A stretch of DNA of 32,018 nt from Sandarakinorhabdus sp. GTDB lineage: Bacteria > Pseudomonadota > Alphaproteobacteria > Sphingomonadales > Sphingomonadaceae. The stretch is taken from assembly GCA_020693225.1 (NCBI GenBank), contig JAIMJL010000009.1, positions 1-32,018 of the forward strand. The letters run 5' to 3'. This document shows, piece after piece, positions 19,530-28,765 of this stretch (the first letter of the stretch is position 1; each line of letters opens with the position of its first letter). The notes below the pieces were generated by a model. The model was not told the origin of the DNA and made no database searches. It saw only the letters and a list, made by a program, of their open reading frames with translations. A program made the position numbers and the translations under genes.

Positions 19530-20192
19530 ATGGCCCTTGCAGCAGTTCGGCAGCCGCCTCTCCCGCGGGTCAGGAGCGACTCGGCGGGCGTTACCCAGCA
19601 ATCGCTGAAGAGCGCGCAAACCCGCGCGCGGGTGATCGAAGCGACCATTCGCTGCATCGTGAAGGTGGGCTATGCCAACACCACCACGCCGCAGATTGCG
19701 GCCGAAGCGGGCTTGTCGCGCGGGGCGATGCTGCACCATTTCGAGAATGGCGCGGCCGTGATCAAGGCAGCGATTGTGGAGCTGCACGAGAAGCGGCTGC
19801 GGGCGTTCCGGCGCGCTGCGGACACCGGCGAGCATGATACGGCAACCCTGGTTCGCACCTACTGGCGGCAGATCCAGCGGCCGGCCTTTGTGGCCTTTCA
19901 CGAGCTGGCACTGGCGGCGCGGACGAATCCGGAGCTGGCGCGCATCCTGCAGCCGCTGCAGGTGGAGTTTCGCGAGCGGTTCAATGCGCAGGCGGTGGTG
20001 CTGTTTCCGGAATGGCAGGCCGATCGGCAGGGCTTCAACCTGGCGATGACGCTGTCGCAGACCATGCTGGAGGGCATGGCGATCCATTTGCTGACCGGTG
20101 CCATGGATGAAGCGATGGTTGATCCGATGCTGAAGCTTCTGGAAGACCAGATCAGGGCGATGAACCCGGCGCTGCCGCAAGCCGGCCGATGA
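19530..20192 (+). CDS. TetR-family transcriptional regulator
   Basis: HTH TRARVIEATIRCIVKVGYANTTTPQIAAEAGLSRGAMLHHFENGAAVIKAA; start MALAAVRQPP with upstream GGAAGG. Confidence 0.92.
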   Translation: MALAAVRQPPLPRVRSDSAGVTQQSLKSAQTRARVIEATIRCIVKVGYANTTTPQIAAEAGLSRGAMLHHFENGAAVIKAAIVELHEKRLRAFRRAADTGEHDTATLVRTYWRQIQRPAFVAFHELALAARTNPELARILQPLQVEFRERFNAQAVVLFPEWQADRQGFNLAMTLSQTMLEGMAIHLLTGAMDEAMVDPMLKLLEDQIRAMNPALPQAGR

Positions 20193-21409
20193 GTGGTGCC
20201 GCTGCCGGCGGCAGGGGGCTGGGTCCGCTGCGGGGTGTCAGGATTCTGGATCTGACCAGCGTGCTGATGGGGCCTTATGCCACGCAGATCTTTGCCGATC
20301 TGGGGGCTGACGTGATCAAGATCGAAAGCCCGGACGGCGACACCACCCGGGCGCTGCCGCCGGGGCCGGACGCAACGCGCGGGGGCATGTTCTTGAATGT
20401 GAATCGCGGCAAGCGCAGCCTGGTGCTCGATCTGAAGCAAGCGTCGGCACGCGCGGCGCTGTTGAAGCTGGCGGAAACGGCGGATGTGTTCGTACATTCG
20501 ATGCGGTCGCAGGCGGTGGCCCGGCTGGGGCTGGACTATGCCGCGCTCAAGCAGGCCAATCCGAAGATCATCTATGCCAATCTCTATGGCTTCGCCCGCA
20601 GTGGCCCCTATGCCGACTATCCGGCCTATGATGACATCGTGCAGGCCGCCTCTGGCCTCGTTGATTTGCAGGCGCGGCTGTCGCAGGGTGAGCCAACCTA
20701 TCTGGCTACCGTGGTGGCCGACAAGGTTGCCGGACTGACCGGGGCTTATGCGATCATCGCTGCGCTGTTTGCCCGCGAGCGCAGCGGTGAGGGGCAGGAG
20801 CTGGAAATCCCGATGTTCGAGACGCTGGTTTCGTTTGCGATGGTGGAGCATCTGACCGGCTCGCTGTTCGAGCCGCCGCTTGGCCCGCCGGAATATCCGC
20901 GCGTCACCTCCGAGGCCCGGCGGCCATACAAGACGCTGGACGGGCATATCGGCGTGATGATTTACACCGACAAGCACTGGCAGGGCTTTTTTGCCGCGCT
21001 GGGCCATCCGGACTGGTCGAAAGACCCGATGTTTGCCTCGATGCGCAGCCGCACGCATGCCATCGGCCAAGTGCTGGCGCAGCTGGCCGAGGTGATGCAG
21101 ACCCGCACCACCGAACAGTGGCTGGCGCTGTTCCGCGAAGCCCAGATCCCGGCGATGGCGATCGCCAGCCTGACCGATCTGCTGCACGACCCGCATCTGG
21201 TTGAGACCGGCTTCTGGCAATCGCGCGATACCGATGCCGGGCCGTTGCGTTTTCCCGGAATCCCGACCGCCTTCAGCGCCACGCCGGGTGCCATTGGCGA
21301 TCCCGGTCCGCGCCTTGGCGCGCACAGCCGGGCCATTCTCGCCGAAGCCGGCTATGCCGATGCCGCAATCGATAGCCTTGCGGCATCCGGCGCGGTGAGG
21401 CTTGGTTGA
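20189..21409 (+). CDS. Family III (CaiB/BaiF) CoA-transferase
   Basis: GPLRGVRILDLTSVLMGPYATQIFADLGADVIKIESPDGDTTR; NPKIIYANLYGFARSGPYADYPAYDDIVQAASGL (contains expected catalytic Asp region). Confidence 0.93.
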   Translation: MSGAAAGGRGLGPLRGVRILDLTSVLMGPYATQIFADLGADVIKIESPDGDTTRALPPGPDATRGGMFLNVNRGKRSLVLDLKQASARAALLKLAETADVFVHSMRSQAVARLGLDYAALKQANPKIIYANLYGFARSGPYADYPAYDDIVQAASGLVDLQARLSQGEPTYLATVVADKVAGLTGAYAIIAALFARERSGEGQELEIPMFETLVSFAMVEHLTGSLFEPPLGPPEYPRVTSEARRPYKTLDGHIGVMIYTDKHWQGFFAALGHPDWSKDPMFASMRSRTHAIGQVLAQLAEVMQTRTTEQWLALFREAQIPAMAIASLTDLLHDPHLVETGFWQSRDTDAGPLRFPGIPTAFSATPGAIGDPGPRLGAHSRAILAEAGYADAAIDSLAASGAVRLG

Positions 21410-21762
21410 TGGGGCCGGAAGCGCATTGGCGCGCCGCGCTGGCCGATGGCAGCTTCCTGTTGCAGCGCGGGCGCCAATCGGGGCGGGCCTTTTTTCCGCC
21501 CCGCATTGCCGAGCCGGGCACCGGGGATGAAACCGAATGGTTCGAGGCCTGCGGCGAAGGCACGGTCTATTCCGTTACCATCATCGGCCAGAAGCCACCG
21601 GCGGTGCCCTATGCGGTCGTGCTGGTCGAGCTAGCCGAAGGCCCCCGCCTGATGAGCCGCGTCGAAGGCGTTGCGCCAGAGGCCATCGCCATCGGCATGG
21701 CGGTGAAGGCGCGGATTATCCGCGAAGGCGATGCGCCGCTGCTGGTGTTTGATCCCGCCTGA
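21409..21762 (+). CDS. DUF35-like OB-fold protein (thiolase partner), zinc-ribbon Cys apparently lost
   Basis: LLQRGRQSGRAFFPPRIAEPGTGDETEWFEACGEGTVYSVTIIG...VPYAVVLVELAEGPRLMSRVEG; sits directly upstream of a thiolase-like gene. ATG at 21409 used (ORF-track start at 21406 is a TTG). Confidence 0.8.
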   Translation: MGPEAHWRAALADGSFLLQRGRQSGRAFFPPRIAEPGTGDETEWFEACGEGTVYSVTIIGQKPPAVPYAVVLVELAEGPRLMSRVEGVAPEAIAIGMAVKARIIREGDAPLLVFDPA

Positions 21763-22904
21763 TGGCCGAGCAATTCCCTTGCGGGAAAACCGCCATCGTC
21801 GGGCTTGCCACGCACGGCATCGGCGAAGTGCCGGGCTTTTCGTCGATGGAGCTGGCGGCAGGGGCCGGGCTGAAGGCGGTTGCCGACGCCGGGCTTGCAC
21901 TGGCAGACATCGACGCGCTGTTCATCTGTCTGCCGGATGACCTGTTTGCCGGCATGGCCTTTGCCGAATATCTGGGGCTGAAGCCGCGCTTTACCGACAA
22001 CAACCGCACCGGCGGCTCGGCCTTCATGAGCCATATGGCAACGGCTGCCATGATGTTGGACGCCGGCTCTATCGATGCGGCGCTGGTTGCCTATGGCTCC
22101 AACCAGCGCAGCGGCGGCGGCAAGCTTTCCACGCCGGCGAAGAGCAATGCCTGGGAAGCGCCATACCGCCCGCTGTTTCCGCTGTCGTCCTATGCGCTGG
22201 CGGCCGCCCGGCATTGCCACCAGTTCGGCACCACCCGCGAGCAGCTGGCGGAAATCGCCGTTGCCGCCCGGCTGTGGGCCAATGGCAACCCGGAGGCATT
22301 TGCCAAGGGCGCGCTTTCGATTGCGGATTGCCTGGCGTCGCGCATCGTTTCCAGCCCGCTTTCGGTGCGCGACTGTTGCCTTGTGACCGATGGTGCCGCC
22401 GCCATCGTGATGACCCGCGCCGACCGCGCCCGCGATTTGCCGCAGCCTGCCGTGCCGGTTCTTGGAGCGGCGGCGGCCACCTGGTGGACCGCCATTTCGC
22501 AGGCCCCCGATCTGACCGAAACGGCGGCGAGGGAATCCGGCGCGCGCGCCTTTGCGATGGCCGGATTGGCCCCGGCCGATATCGATGTGGTGCAGCTCTA
22601 TGATGCCTTCACCATCAACACCCTGCTGTTTCTGGAAGACCTGGGCTTCTGCCCGAAGGGCGAGGGCGGGCGCTTTGTGGAAAATGGCGGCATCGCCCCC
22701 GGCGGCCATCTGCCGGTGAACACCAATGGCGGCGGCCTTTCCTGCTGCCACCCCGGAATGTACGGCCTGATGGCGATCGTGGAAGCCGCCCGGCAGGTGC
22801 GCGGCAGCGCCGCCAACCAGATCCCCGATGTGCAATTCGCCCTTGCCCATGGCAGCGGCGGCACCCTTTCGAGCCAGGCCACCGTCATTCTCGGCAACCG
22901 CTAA
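21762..22904 (+). CDS. Thiolase-superfamily protein (SCP2/lipid-transfer-protein type, possibly aldolase-like)
   Basis: 380 aa; FTDNNRTGGSAFMSHMATAAMMLDAGSIDAALVAYGSNQRS; VQLYDAFTINTLLFLEDLGFC; NTNGGGLSCCHPGMYG; FALAHGSGGTLSSQATVIL. Confidence 0.88.
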   Translation: MAEQFPCGKTAIVGLATHGIGEVPGFSSMELAAGAGLKAVADAGLALADIDALFICLPDDLFAGMAFAEYLGLKPRFTDNNRTGGSAFMSHMATAAMMLDAGSIDAALVAYGSNQRSGGGKLSTPAKSNAWEAPYRPLFPLSSYALAAARHCHQFGTTREQLAEIAVAARLWANGNPEAFAKGALSIADCLASRIVSSPLSVRDCCLVTDGAAAIVMTRADRARDLPQPAVPVLGAAAATWWTAISQAPDLTETAARESGARAFAMAGLAPADIDVVQLYDAFTINTLLFLEDLGFCPKGEGGRFVENGGIAPGGHLPVNTNGGGLSCCHPGMYGLMAIVEAARQVRGSAANQIPDVQFALAHGSGGTLSSQATVILGNR

Positions 22905-22914
22905 GGAGAGCAAC

Positions 22915-23475
22915 ATGCCCCGCGTCCACATTCCGCAAGAGCATCAGGCCGACCCATCGGCCTATGTCTGGAGTCATTTTGCGCCGGAAATCGGCGCGGC
23001 GGCAGGCGCCTATTCGCTGGCCGTGTATGAACATTCCAGGCTCAGCCTGCGCGAGCTGGAGGCGGCACGAATCCGCACCGCCCAGATCAACGGCTGCAAG
23101 CTGTGCATGGGTATGCGCCCGGCGCGCGACCTGCCCGGCCACATCGAACGATCCGGCGGCAATCCGGCCATTTCGGTGGTGGCGCGCGGCGGGGATGCGC
23201 CGGACGAAGCCTTTTACGATGCGATCGCGGACTGGAAAACCGCGGACGGGTTCAGCGCGCGGGAGCGGCTGGTGATCGAATTTGCCGACCGTTTCGGGGC
23301 CGCGCCGCAATCCATGGATGCCGACGAAGCCTTCTGGGCCGCGCTGCACGAAAACTTCTCCGATGCGGAAATCGTCGATCTCACCTTCAGCGTGGGCAGC
23401 TGGGTGGCGCTTGGGCGGCTCACCCACATCCTCGACCTGGACAATGGGTGCATGGTGACCTTCCCGCAAGGCTGA
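22915..23475 (+). CDS. Carboxymuconolactone decarboxylase / AhpD-like family protein
   Basis: LSLRELEAARIRTAQINGCKLCMGMRPARDLPG (CxxC motif); FSARERLVIEFADRFG; SD aaggag upstream of ATG 22915. Confidence 0.82.
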   Translation: MPRVHIPQEHQADPSAYVWSHFAPEIGAAAGAYSLAVYEHSRLSLRELEAARIRTAQINGCKLCMGMRPARDLPGHIERSGGNPAISVVARGGDAPDEAFYDAIADWKTADGFSARERLVIEFADRFGAAPQSMDADEAFWAALHENFSDAEIVDLTFSVGSWVALGRLTHILDLDNGCMVTFPQG

Positions 23476-23531
23476 TGGGCGGGTGCACGGGTGATTGACC
23501 GGTTGCGGCCCGACACCCTACACGCAGCCGC

Positions 23532-24506
23532 ATGGCGAATCCGAACCCACGCTTGCGCATTGCCGTTCAGATGGATGCGCTGGAACATATCAATGTGGCG
23601 GGCGATTCCAGCTATGCCATGATGCTGGAGGCGCGCGCGCGGGGTCACCGCGTCTGGCATTATCTGCCGGCCGGGCTGGACTGGGTTGAAGGGCGGGTGC
23701 GTGCCGTGGCCCGCGCGGTGGAGGTGGCGCGGCCGTCTGCGCCGGGCGAACCGCATTTCCACTGGCTGGGCGAGCCGGAGCCGCTGGACCTGGTGGCCGA
23801 CATCGATGTGGTGCTGATGCGGCAGGATCCGCCGTTCGACATGGGCTATATCACCGCGACACACCTGCTGGAACGGGCGCAGGCGGGCGGCACGCTGGTG
23901 GTGAATGATCCGGCCTCGGTGCGCAACGCGCCGGAAAAGCTGTTTGTTTTGAACTATGCCGATCTGATGCCGCCCACGCTTGTGACGCGTTCGCTGGAAT
24001 CGGCCAAGGCGTTCCGCGCGGTGCATGGCGAGATTGTCGTGAAGCCGCTCTATGGCAATGCCGGGGCGGCGGTGTTCCATGTGCCGGCGGGCGATTCCAA
24101 CCTGCCGGCGCTGGTGGAGATGTTCCAGCATGTGTGGCGCGAGCCGTTCATGGTGCAGGCCTTCCTTCCCGATGTCGCCAAGGGGGACAAGCGCATCGTG
24201 CTGATCGATGGCGAGCCGGTGGGGGCGATCAACCGGCTGCCGAAATCGGGCGAGATCCGCTCCAACCTAGCCGCCGGCGGCAGCGCGCATGCCACGGAAC
24301 TGACCGCCGAGGAGCAGGCCATCTGCGCCCGGCTGGGGCCGGATCTGAAACGGCTGGGGCTGATCTTCGTGGGCATCGATGTGATCGCCGGGCGGCTGAC
24401 CGAGATCAATGTAACCTCGCCGACCGGCATCATTGCCATCGATCGATTCAATGGCACCAACACGCCGGCCCGCTTCTGGGACTGCGTGGAAGCCCGGCTG
24501 CGATGA
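23532..24506 (+). CDS. gshB: Glutathione synthetase
   Basis: LRIAVQMDALEHINVAGDSSYAMMLEARARGHRVWHY; DPPFDMGYITATHLLERA; NDPASVRNAPEKLFVLNYADLMPPTLVTR; VKPLYGNAGAAVFHV; INVTSPTGI. Confidence 0.95.
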   Translation: MANPNPRLRIAVQMDALEHINVAGDSSYAMMLEARARGHRVWHYLPAGLDWVEGRVRAVARAVEVARPSAPGEPHFHWLGEPEPLDLVADIDVVLMRQDPPFDMGYITATHLLERAQAGGTLVVNDPASVRNAPEKLFVLNYADLMPPTLVTRSLESAKAFRAVHGEIVVKPLYGNAGAAVFHVPAGDSNLPALVEMFQHVWREPFMVQAFLPDVAKGDKRIVLIDGEPVGAINRLPKSGEIRSNLAAGGSAHATELTAEEQAICARLGPDLKRLGLIFVGIDVIAGRLTEINVTSPTGIIAIDRFNGTNTPARFWDCVEARLR

Positions 24507-25111
24507 CCGACTGGATCACCGAGATCATCGCCAGCGCCGGCTATTGGGGTGTCGGGCTGCTGATGTTCATCGAAACGGTGTTCCCGCCGATCCCCTCCGA
24601 AGTCATCATGCCGCTCGCCGGGGTTTATGCCGCGCAACAGGATCTGACGCTTTGGGGAGTGATCCTGTCTGGCACCCTTGGCGCGCTGGCGGGCAATATC
24701 GTCTGGTTCGTCATTGCCTGGAAGCTGGGGCTGGACCGGTTCGAGCAGTTCCTGATCCGCTATGGCCGGATCTTCACCATGGACGAGACGGAAATTGCGC
24801 GCGGACGCAAATTGTTTGACGATTATGGCGGCGCCATCGTGGGCGTGGGGCGAGTGATCCCGACCATCCGCTCGCTGATTTCGGTGCCGGCCGGGCTGGT
24901 GCGGATGAATGTGAAGACCTTCCTGTTCTACACCTCGGTTGGCACCTTTTTCTGGACGATGGGGCTGGCGGTGGCAGGCTATCTGCTGGGCACCCGCTTT
25001 TCCGAGATCGACAAGGTGCTGGGGCCGCTGTCCACCCTTGTTATCATCCTGTGCTTTGCGGTTTATCTTTACCGGGTGATCACCTGGAAGAAGCGAAAGG
25101 TCGCGCTGTGA
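24503..25111 (+). CDS. DedA-family membrane protein
   Basis: GYWGVGLLMFIETVFPPIPSEVIMPLAGVYAAQQ; GRVIPTIRSLISVPAGLVRMN; ATGA overlap with gshB. Confidence 0.93.
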   Translation: MTDWITEIIASAGYWGVGLLMFIETVFPPIPSEVIMPLAGVYAAQQDLTLWGVILSGTLGALAGNIVWFVIAWKLGLDRFEQFLIRYGRIFTMDETEIARGRKLFDDYGGAIVGVGRVIPTIRSLISVPAGLVRMNVKTFLFYTSVGTFFWTMGLAVAGYLLGTRFSEIDKVLGPLSTLVIILCFAVYLYRVITWKKRKVAL

Positions 25112-26544
25112 GCCGCGCCCCGCTGGCTGTGCGCAATCCGCGTTCGGGCGTGGCGGATTTTCAGATCACGCCGCTGGATGCGGCAGGGGTGCAGGCGCTG
25201 GCCGGGCGGTTGCGGGCAGCGCAGCCGGGGTGGGCGACGCTAGGCGCTGAGGCACGCAGCGCGGCGCTGCTGCGGCTGGCGGATGCGGTGGCGGCGCATG
25301 CCCCGGCCATTCAGGCCGCGTTGGAGGCCGATACCGGGCGGCGGCGGGTGGCAGCGCTGGAAGTGGAGACGGTGATCGGCATGCTGCGGCGCTGGGCGGC
25401 GCGCGCGCCGGCGATCCTTGCGGCGGCGGAAACGGCGGGCGACACCGCGATGCCGGGGCTGACCTACAAGACCAGCCTTTCGCCCGTGCCGCTGGTGGGG
25501 GTGATCGCACCGTGGAACTTTCCGCTGCTGCTGGCGCTGACTGATGCGGTGCCGGCGCTGGCGGCGGGCTGTGCGGCGCTGGTGAAGCCATCCGAAGTGA
25601 CACCGCGCTTCATCGCGCCGTTTCGCCAGGCGCTGGCCGAAGTGCCGGAGGTGGCCGCTGTTCTGGCGCTGGTGGAGGGTGACGGCCAGACCGGGGCGGC
25701 ATTGGTGGACGCGGTGGATTTCATCGCCTTCACCGGATCGGTCGCCACTGGCCGCAAGGTGGGGGAGGCGGCTGCGCGGGCGTTCATTCCGGCCAGCCTG
25801 GAGCTGGGCGGCAAGGATCCGATGATCATCCTGGCCAGCGCCGATCCGCAGCGCGCCGCCGAAATTGCGCTTTCAGCAAGCGTGCGGGCGACAGGGCAGG
25901 CCTGCCAGTCGATCGAGCGGATCTATGTGGCAGAGGCCATTTTGCAGCCGTTTCTGGCGGCGCTGGTGGCGAAGGCCCAAGCGGTGCGGCTGAACCATCC
26001 GGATATTGCGGACGGCGACATCGGCCCCTTCATTTTCGCGCAACAGGCCGAGATCGTGCAGGCGCAGATCGACGATGCGGTGGCCCGGGGCGCAAACGTC
26101 CTGTGTGGCGGCACGGTGGAAACGCTGGACGGCGGGCGCTATCTGCGGCCCACGGTTTTGACCGGGGTGACGCATGCGATGCGGCTTCTGCTGGAAGAAA
26201 CCTTCGGGCCGGTGCTGCCGGTTATCGGCTTTGCCAGCGTGGATGAAGCCGTGGCGCTGGCCAATGACAGCCAGTTCGGGCTTTCCGCCGCAGTGCTGGC
26301 GGCCACGCTGGACGAGGCCGAAGCCGTGGGCCGTCGGCTGGACGCCGGCGCCGTATCGCTGAACGACGGCGCGCTGACCAGCCTGATCTCCGACGCCGAG
26401 AAAAGCAGCTTCAAACTCTCTGGCCTTGGGCCGAGCCGGATGGGCGCCTCCGGCCTCACCCGTTTCCTGCGCAAGCGCGCGCTGCTGCGGCAGGCGGGCC
26501 ATGCGCTGCCGCTGGCGGCTTTTGCGGAGCGGCCTGCGGAGTAG
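25108..26544 (+). CDS. NAD(P)-dependent aldehyde dehydrogenase family protein
   Basis: VGVIAPWNFPLLLALTDAVPALAAGCAALVKPSE; FTGSVATGRKVGEAAA; LELGGKDPMIIL; ATGQACQSIERIYV (catalytic Cys). GTG start overlapping the DedA stop (GTGA). Confidence 0.92.
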   Translation: MSRAPLAVRNPRSGVADFQITPLDAAGVQALAGRLRAAQPGWATLGAEARSAALLRLADAVAAHAPAIQAALEADTGRRRVAALEVETVIGMLRRWAARAPAILAAAETAGDTAMPGLTYKTSLSPVPLVGVIAPWNFPLLLALTDAVPALAAGCAALVKPSEVTPRFIAPFRQALAEVPEVAAVLALVEGDGQTGAALVDAVDFIAFTGSVATGRKVGEAAARAFIPASLELGGKDPMIILASADPQRAAEIALSASVRATGQACQSIERIYVAEAILQPFLAALVAKAQAVRLNHPDIADGDIGPFIFAQQAEIVQAQIDDAVARGANVLCGGTVETLDGGRYLRPTVLTGVTHAMRLLLEETFGPVLPVIGFASVDEAVALANDSQFGLSAAVLAATLDEAEAVGRRLDAGAVSLNDGALTSLISDAEKSSFKLSGLGPSRMGASGLTRFLRKRALLRQAGHALPLAAFAERPAE

Positions 26545-26587
26545 TTTGCCTGTCCCAGCCTTCGGTGTGTCGGAGGCATTGGGCCTC

Positions 26588-27946
26588 TCAGGCCGCCAGC
26601 GCCACGCTTTCGCCGAGCCAGTCTGCCAGTGCTGCCCGCCCGCGTGCGGCCAGTGCGGCTTTGCGATCGCGGCCCTTTTCTTCGGTTTCCAGCGGCGGGA
26701 ACAGGCCGAAATTGATGTTCATCGGCTGAAAGCTGCTGGCCACGGCGTCGCCGGTGATGTGCGCGAGCAGCGCGCCGATTGCGGTTTGTGGCGGCGGCGG
26801 GAAAGGCTCTTCGCCGGCCAGGCGACTGGCGAGGAAGCGCCCGGCCAGCAGGCCGATGGATGCGCTTTCCACATAGCCTTCGCAGCCGGTGATCTGCCCG
26901 GCAAACATCAGCCGCCGGTCTGCCTTCAGCCGCAGGGTGCGATCGAGCAGGATGGGCGAGCGGATGAAGCTGTTGCGGTGCAGCCCGCCCAGGCGGGCGA
27001 ACTCGGCCTTTTCGAGACCCGGGATGCTGCGGAACACCCGCACCTGCTCGGCATGCTTCAGCTTGGTCTGGAAGCCGACCAGATTGTAGAGTGTTCCGGC
27101 GGCATTGTCCTGCCGCAGCTGCACCACCGCCCAGGGCCGCCGCCCGGTGCGGGGATCGCGCAGACCGACCGGCTTCATCGGGCCGAAGCGAAGCGTCTGG
27201 CTGCCGCGTTCGGCCATCACTTCCACCGGCATGCAGCCTTCGAAATAGGGGGTGTCGGCTTCCCAGGCCTTGAAATCGGCCTTTTCTCCGTCCAGCAGCG
27301 CCTGCACGAAGGCCTGATATTGCGCCTTGTCCATCGGGCAGTTGATATAGTCGCCTTCGCCGGGCGGCAGGATCTGGCCGTCGCTCGTCTTGTCATAGCG
27401 CGATTGCCGCCAGGCGACGGCCATGTCGATGGATTCAGCGTGCACGATGGGGGCAATGGCATCGAAGAAGGCAAGATGCTCTTCTCCGGCGAGCGCCTGC
27501 ACATAGGCGGCGAGGCCGTCGGCGGTGAGCGGTCCGGTGGCGATGATGACATGCTTCCAGGCATCGGGCGGGGTGCCGACCTCTTCGCGCACGACTGTTA
27601 CATTCGGGTGGGACAGCAGCGCCTGCGTCACGGCGGCGGAAAACACGTCGCGATCGACCGCGAGCGCCGATCCGGCGGGGATACGCGCCGCATCCGCCGC
27701 GCGCATGACGAGCGAGCCCATCGCCCGCATTTCGGCGTGCAGCATGCCGACGGCATTGTGATCGGCATCATCGGAGCGAAAGCTGTTGGAGCAGACCAGT
27801 TCGGCCAGCCCGTCGGTCTGGTGCGCCGGGGTCATTTTTTCCCCGCGCATTTCGTGGATCACCACTGTGTGTCCGCGCCCGGCGAGCTGCCAGGCGGCTT
27901 CCGATCCGGCGAGGCCGCCGCCCACGATATGCACGATGTCTGTCAT
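26588..27946 (-). CDS. trmFO: Methylenetetrahydrofolate--tRNA-(uracil-5-)-methyltransferase TrmFO
   Basis: [107 protein letters not shown]. Confidence 0.95.
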   Translation of the reverse strand: MTDIVHIVGGGLAGSEAAWQLAGRGHTVVIHEMRGEKMTPAHQTDGLAELVCSNSFRSDDADHNAVGMLHAEMRAMGSLVMRAADAARIPAGSALAVDRDVFSAAVTQALLSHPNVTVVREEVGTPPDAWKHVIIATGPLTADGLAAYVQALAGEEHLAFFDAIAPIVHAESIDMAVAWRQSRYDKTSDGQILPPGEGDYINCPMDKAQYQAFVQALLDGEKADFKAWEADTPYFEGCMPVEVMAERGSQTLRFGPMKPVGLRDPRTGRRPWAVVQLRQDNAAGTLYNLVGFQTKLKHAEQVRVFRSIPGLEKAEFARLGGLHRNSFIRSPILLDRTLRLKADRRLMFAGQITGCEGYVESASIGLLAGRFLASRLAGEEPFPPPPQTAIGALLAHITGDAVASSFQPMNINFGLFPPLETEEKGRDRKAALAARGRAALADWLGESVALAA

Positions 27947-28109
27947 GCCCTTACCATGCCCCAAGGCGGGGGCTTGCGGCAACCTGCCGGGCCGGCAAAT
28001 GCAAATCAGTGTTAACTTTCTGGAAATGTTAGTTAATATTCCGATCATGCTGTTGCGCCGGATAAGGCGCCTGCCTATCTGGCCGTCATACACGCAATAA
28101 GGATTTGCC

Positions 28110-28742
28110 ATGACCAAGTTTGCCATCACCGCCGCCACAACAGCTGCCGCCCTGCTTCTTGCCGGCGCTGCCAATGCCGCCATCACCTTCACGTCGGCGC
28201 CTTATGACGCGCCGCTCGCCGCCGGTGAAACATTGAAGGTGACCTTCGATGCCCCGAATGCGCCGGGCTTTGTTTTCTCCGGAACGGGCGGCTTGTACAC
28301 CGGGACCCAGTCGGTCGCGGCCGCGCCGTTCGGCAATGCCACGCAATATATGGCGGTGCTGGCCAACAAGACCGCCATCCTCGACATGCCGCTCGTTGGC
28401 TCGATGAGCCTCTACATCGGCTCGGTTGATGCCTACAACAGCATCACCTTCAAGGGGCTGAACGGTTTCGAGCAGACCTTCGCCGGCTCCGCGCTGGTGG
28501 CCAGCGCCAACGGCGATCGCACCTCGACCGGCACCAACCGCCGCTTCTATTTCGATTTCGGCGCCACGCCGATCAACCGCATCGAGTTCAAATCCACCGG
28601 AAACTCGTTCGAGTTCGACAATATCGCCACCGGCGCGGTGCCGGAGCCGGCCACCTGGGCGATGCTGATTGCCGGTTTCGGCCTGGTCGGGCTTTCGATG
28701 CGCCGCCGCCGCAGCAGCGGCGTGCAGTCCGTCAGCGCCTGA
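28110..28742 (+). CDS. PEP-CTERM (PEPxxWA) sorting-signal secreted protein
   Basis: Signal peptide [25 protein letters not shown]-terminal [26 protein letters not shown]. Confidence 0.9.
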   Translation: MTKFAITAATTAAALLLAGAANAAITFTSAPYDAPLAAGETLKVTFDAPNAPGFVFSGTGGLYTGTQSVAAAPFGNATQYMAVLANKTAILDMPLVGSMSLYIGSVDAYNSITFKGLNGFEQTFAGSALVASANGDRTSTGTNRRFYFDFGATPINRIEFKSTGNSFEFDNIATGAVPEPATWAMLIAGFGLVGLSMRRRRSSGVQSVSA

Positions 28743-28765
28743 ATTTTTCTTTACTGACCCTGACT

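Noticed and set aside
19898-21325. 475-aa minus-strand ORF opposite the CoA-transferase
   Set aside because: Antisense shadow of a well-supported enzyme gene.
26573-26587. GAGGC-ATTGG-GCCTC hairpin between the aldehyde dehydrogenase and trmFO stops
   Set aside because: Only a 5-bp stem and no U-tract; too weak to call as a terminator.
26426-28015. 529-aa plus-strand ORF opposite trmFO
   Set aside because: Antisense shadow of trmFO, which has unambiguous family motifs.
8024-28027. Shared TTTCTGG(C/A)AAT upstream of both PEP-CTERM genes (8024-8034 and 28017-28027)
   Set aside because: A 10/11 match between two upstream regions of this size is not surprising by chance (rough expectation a few tenths), spacing to the start codons differs (59 vs 93 nt), and no sigma-54 -12 element is seen.
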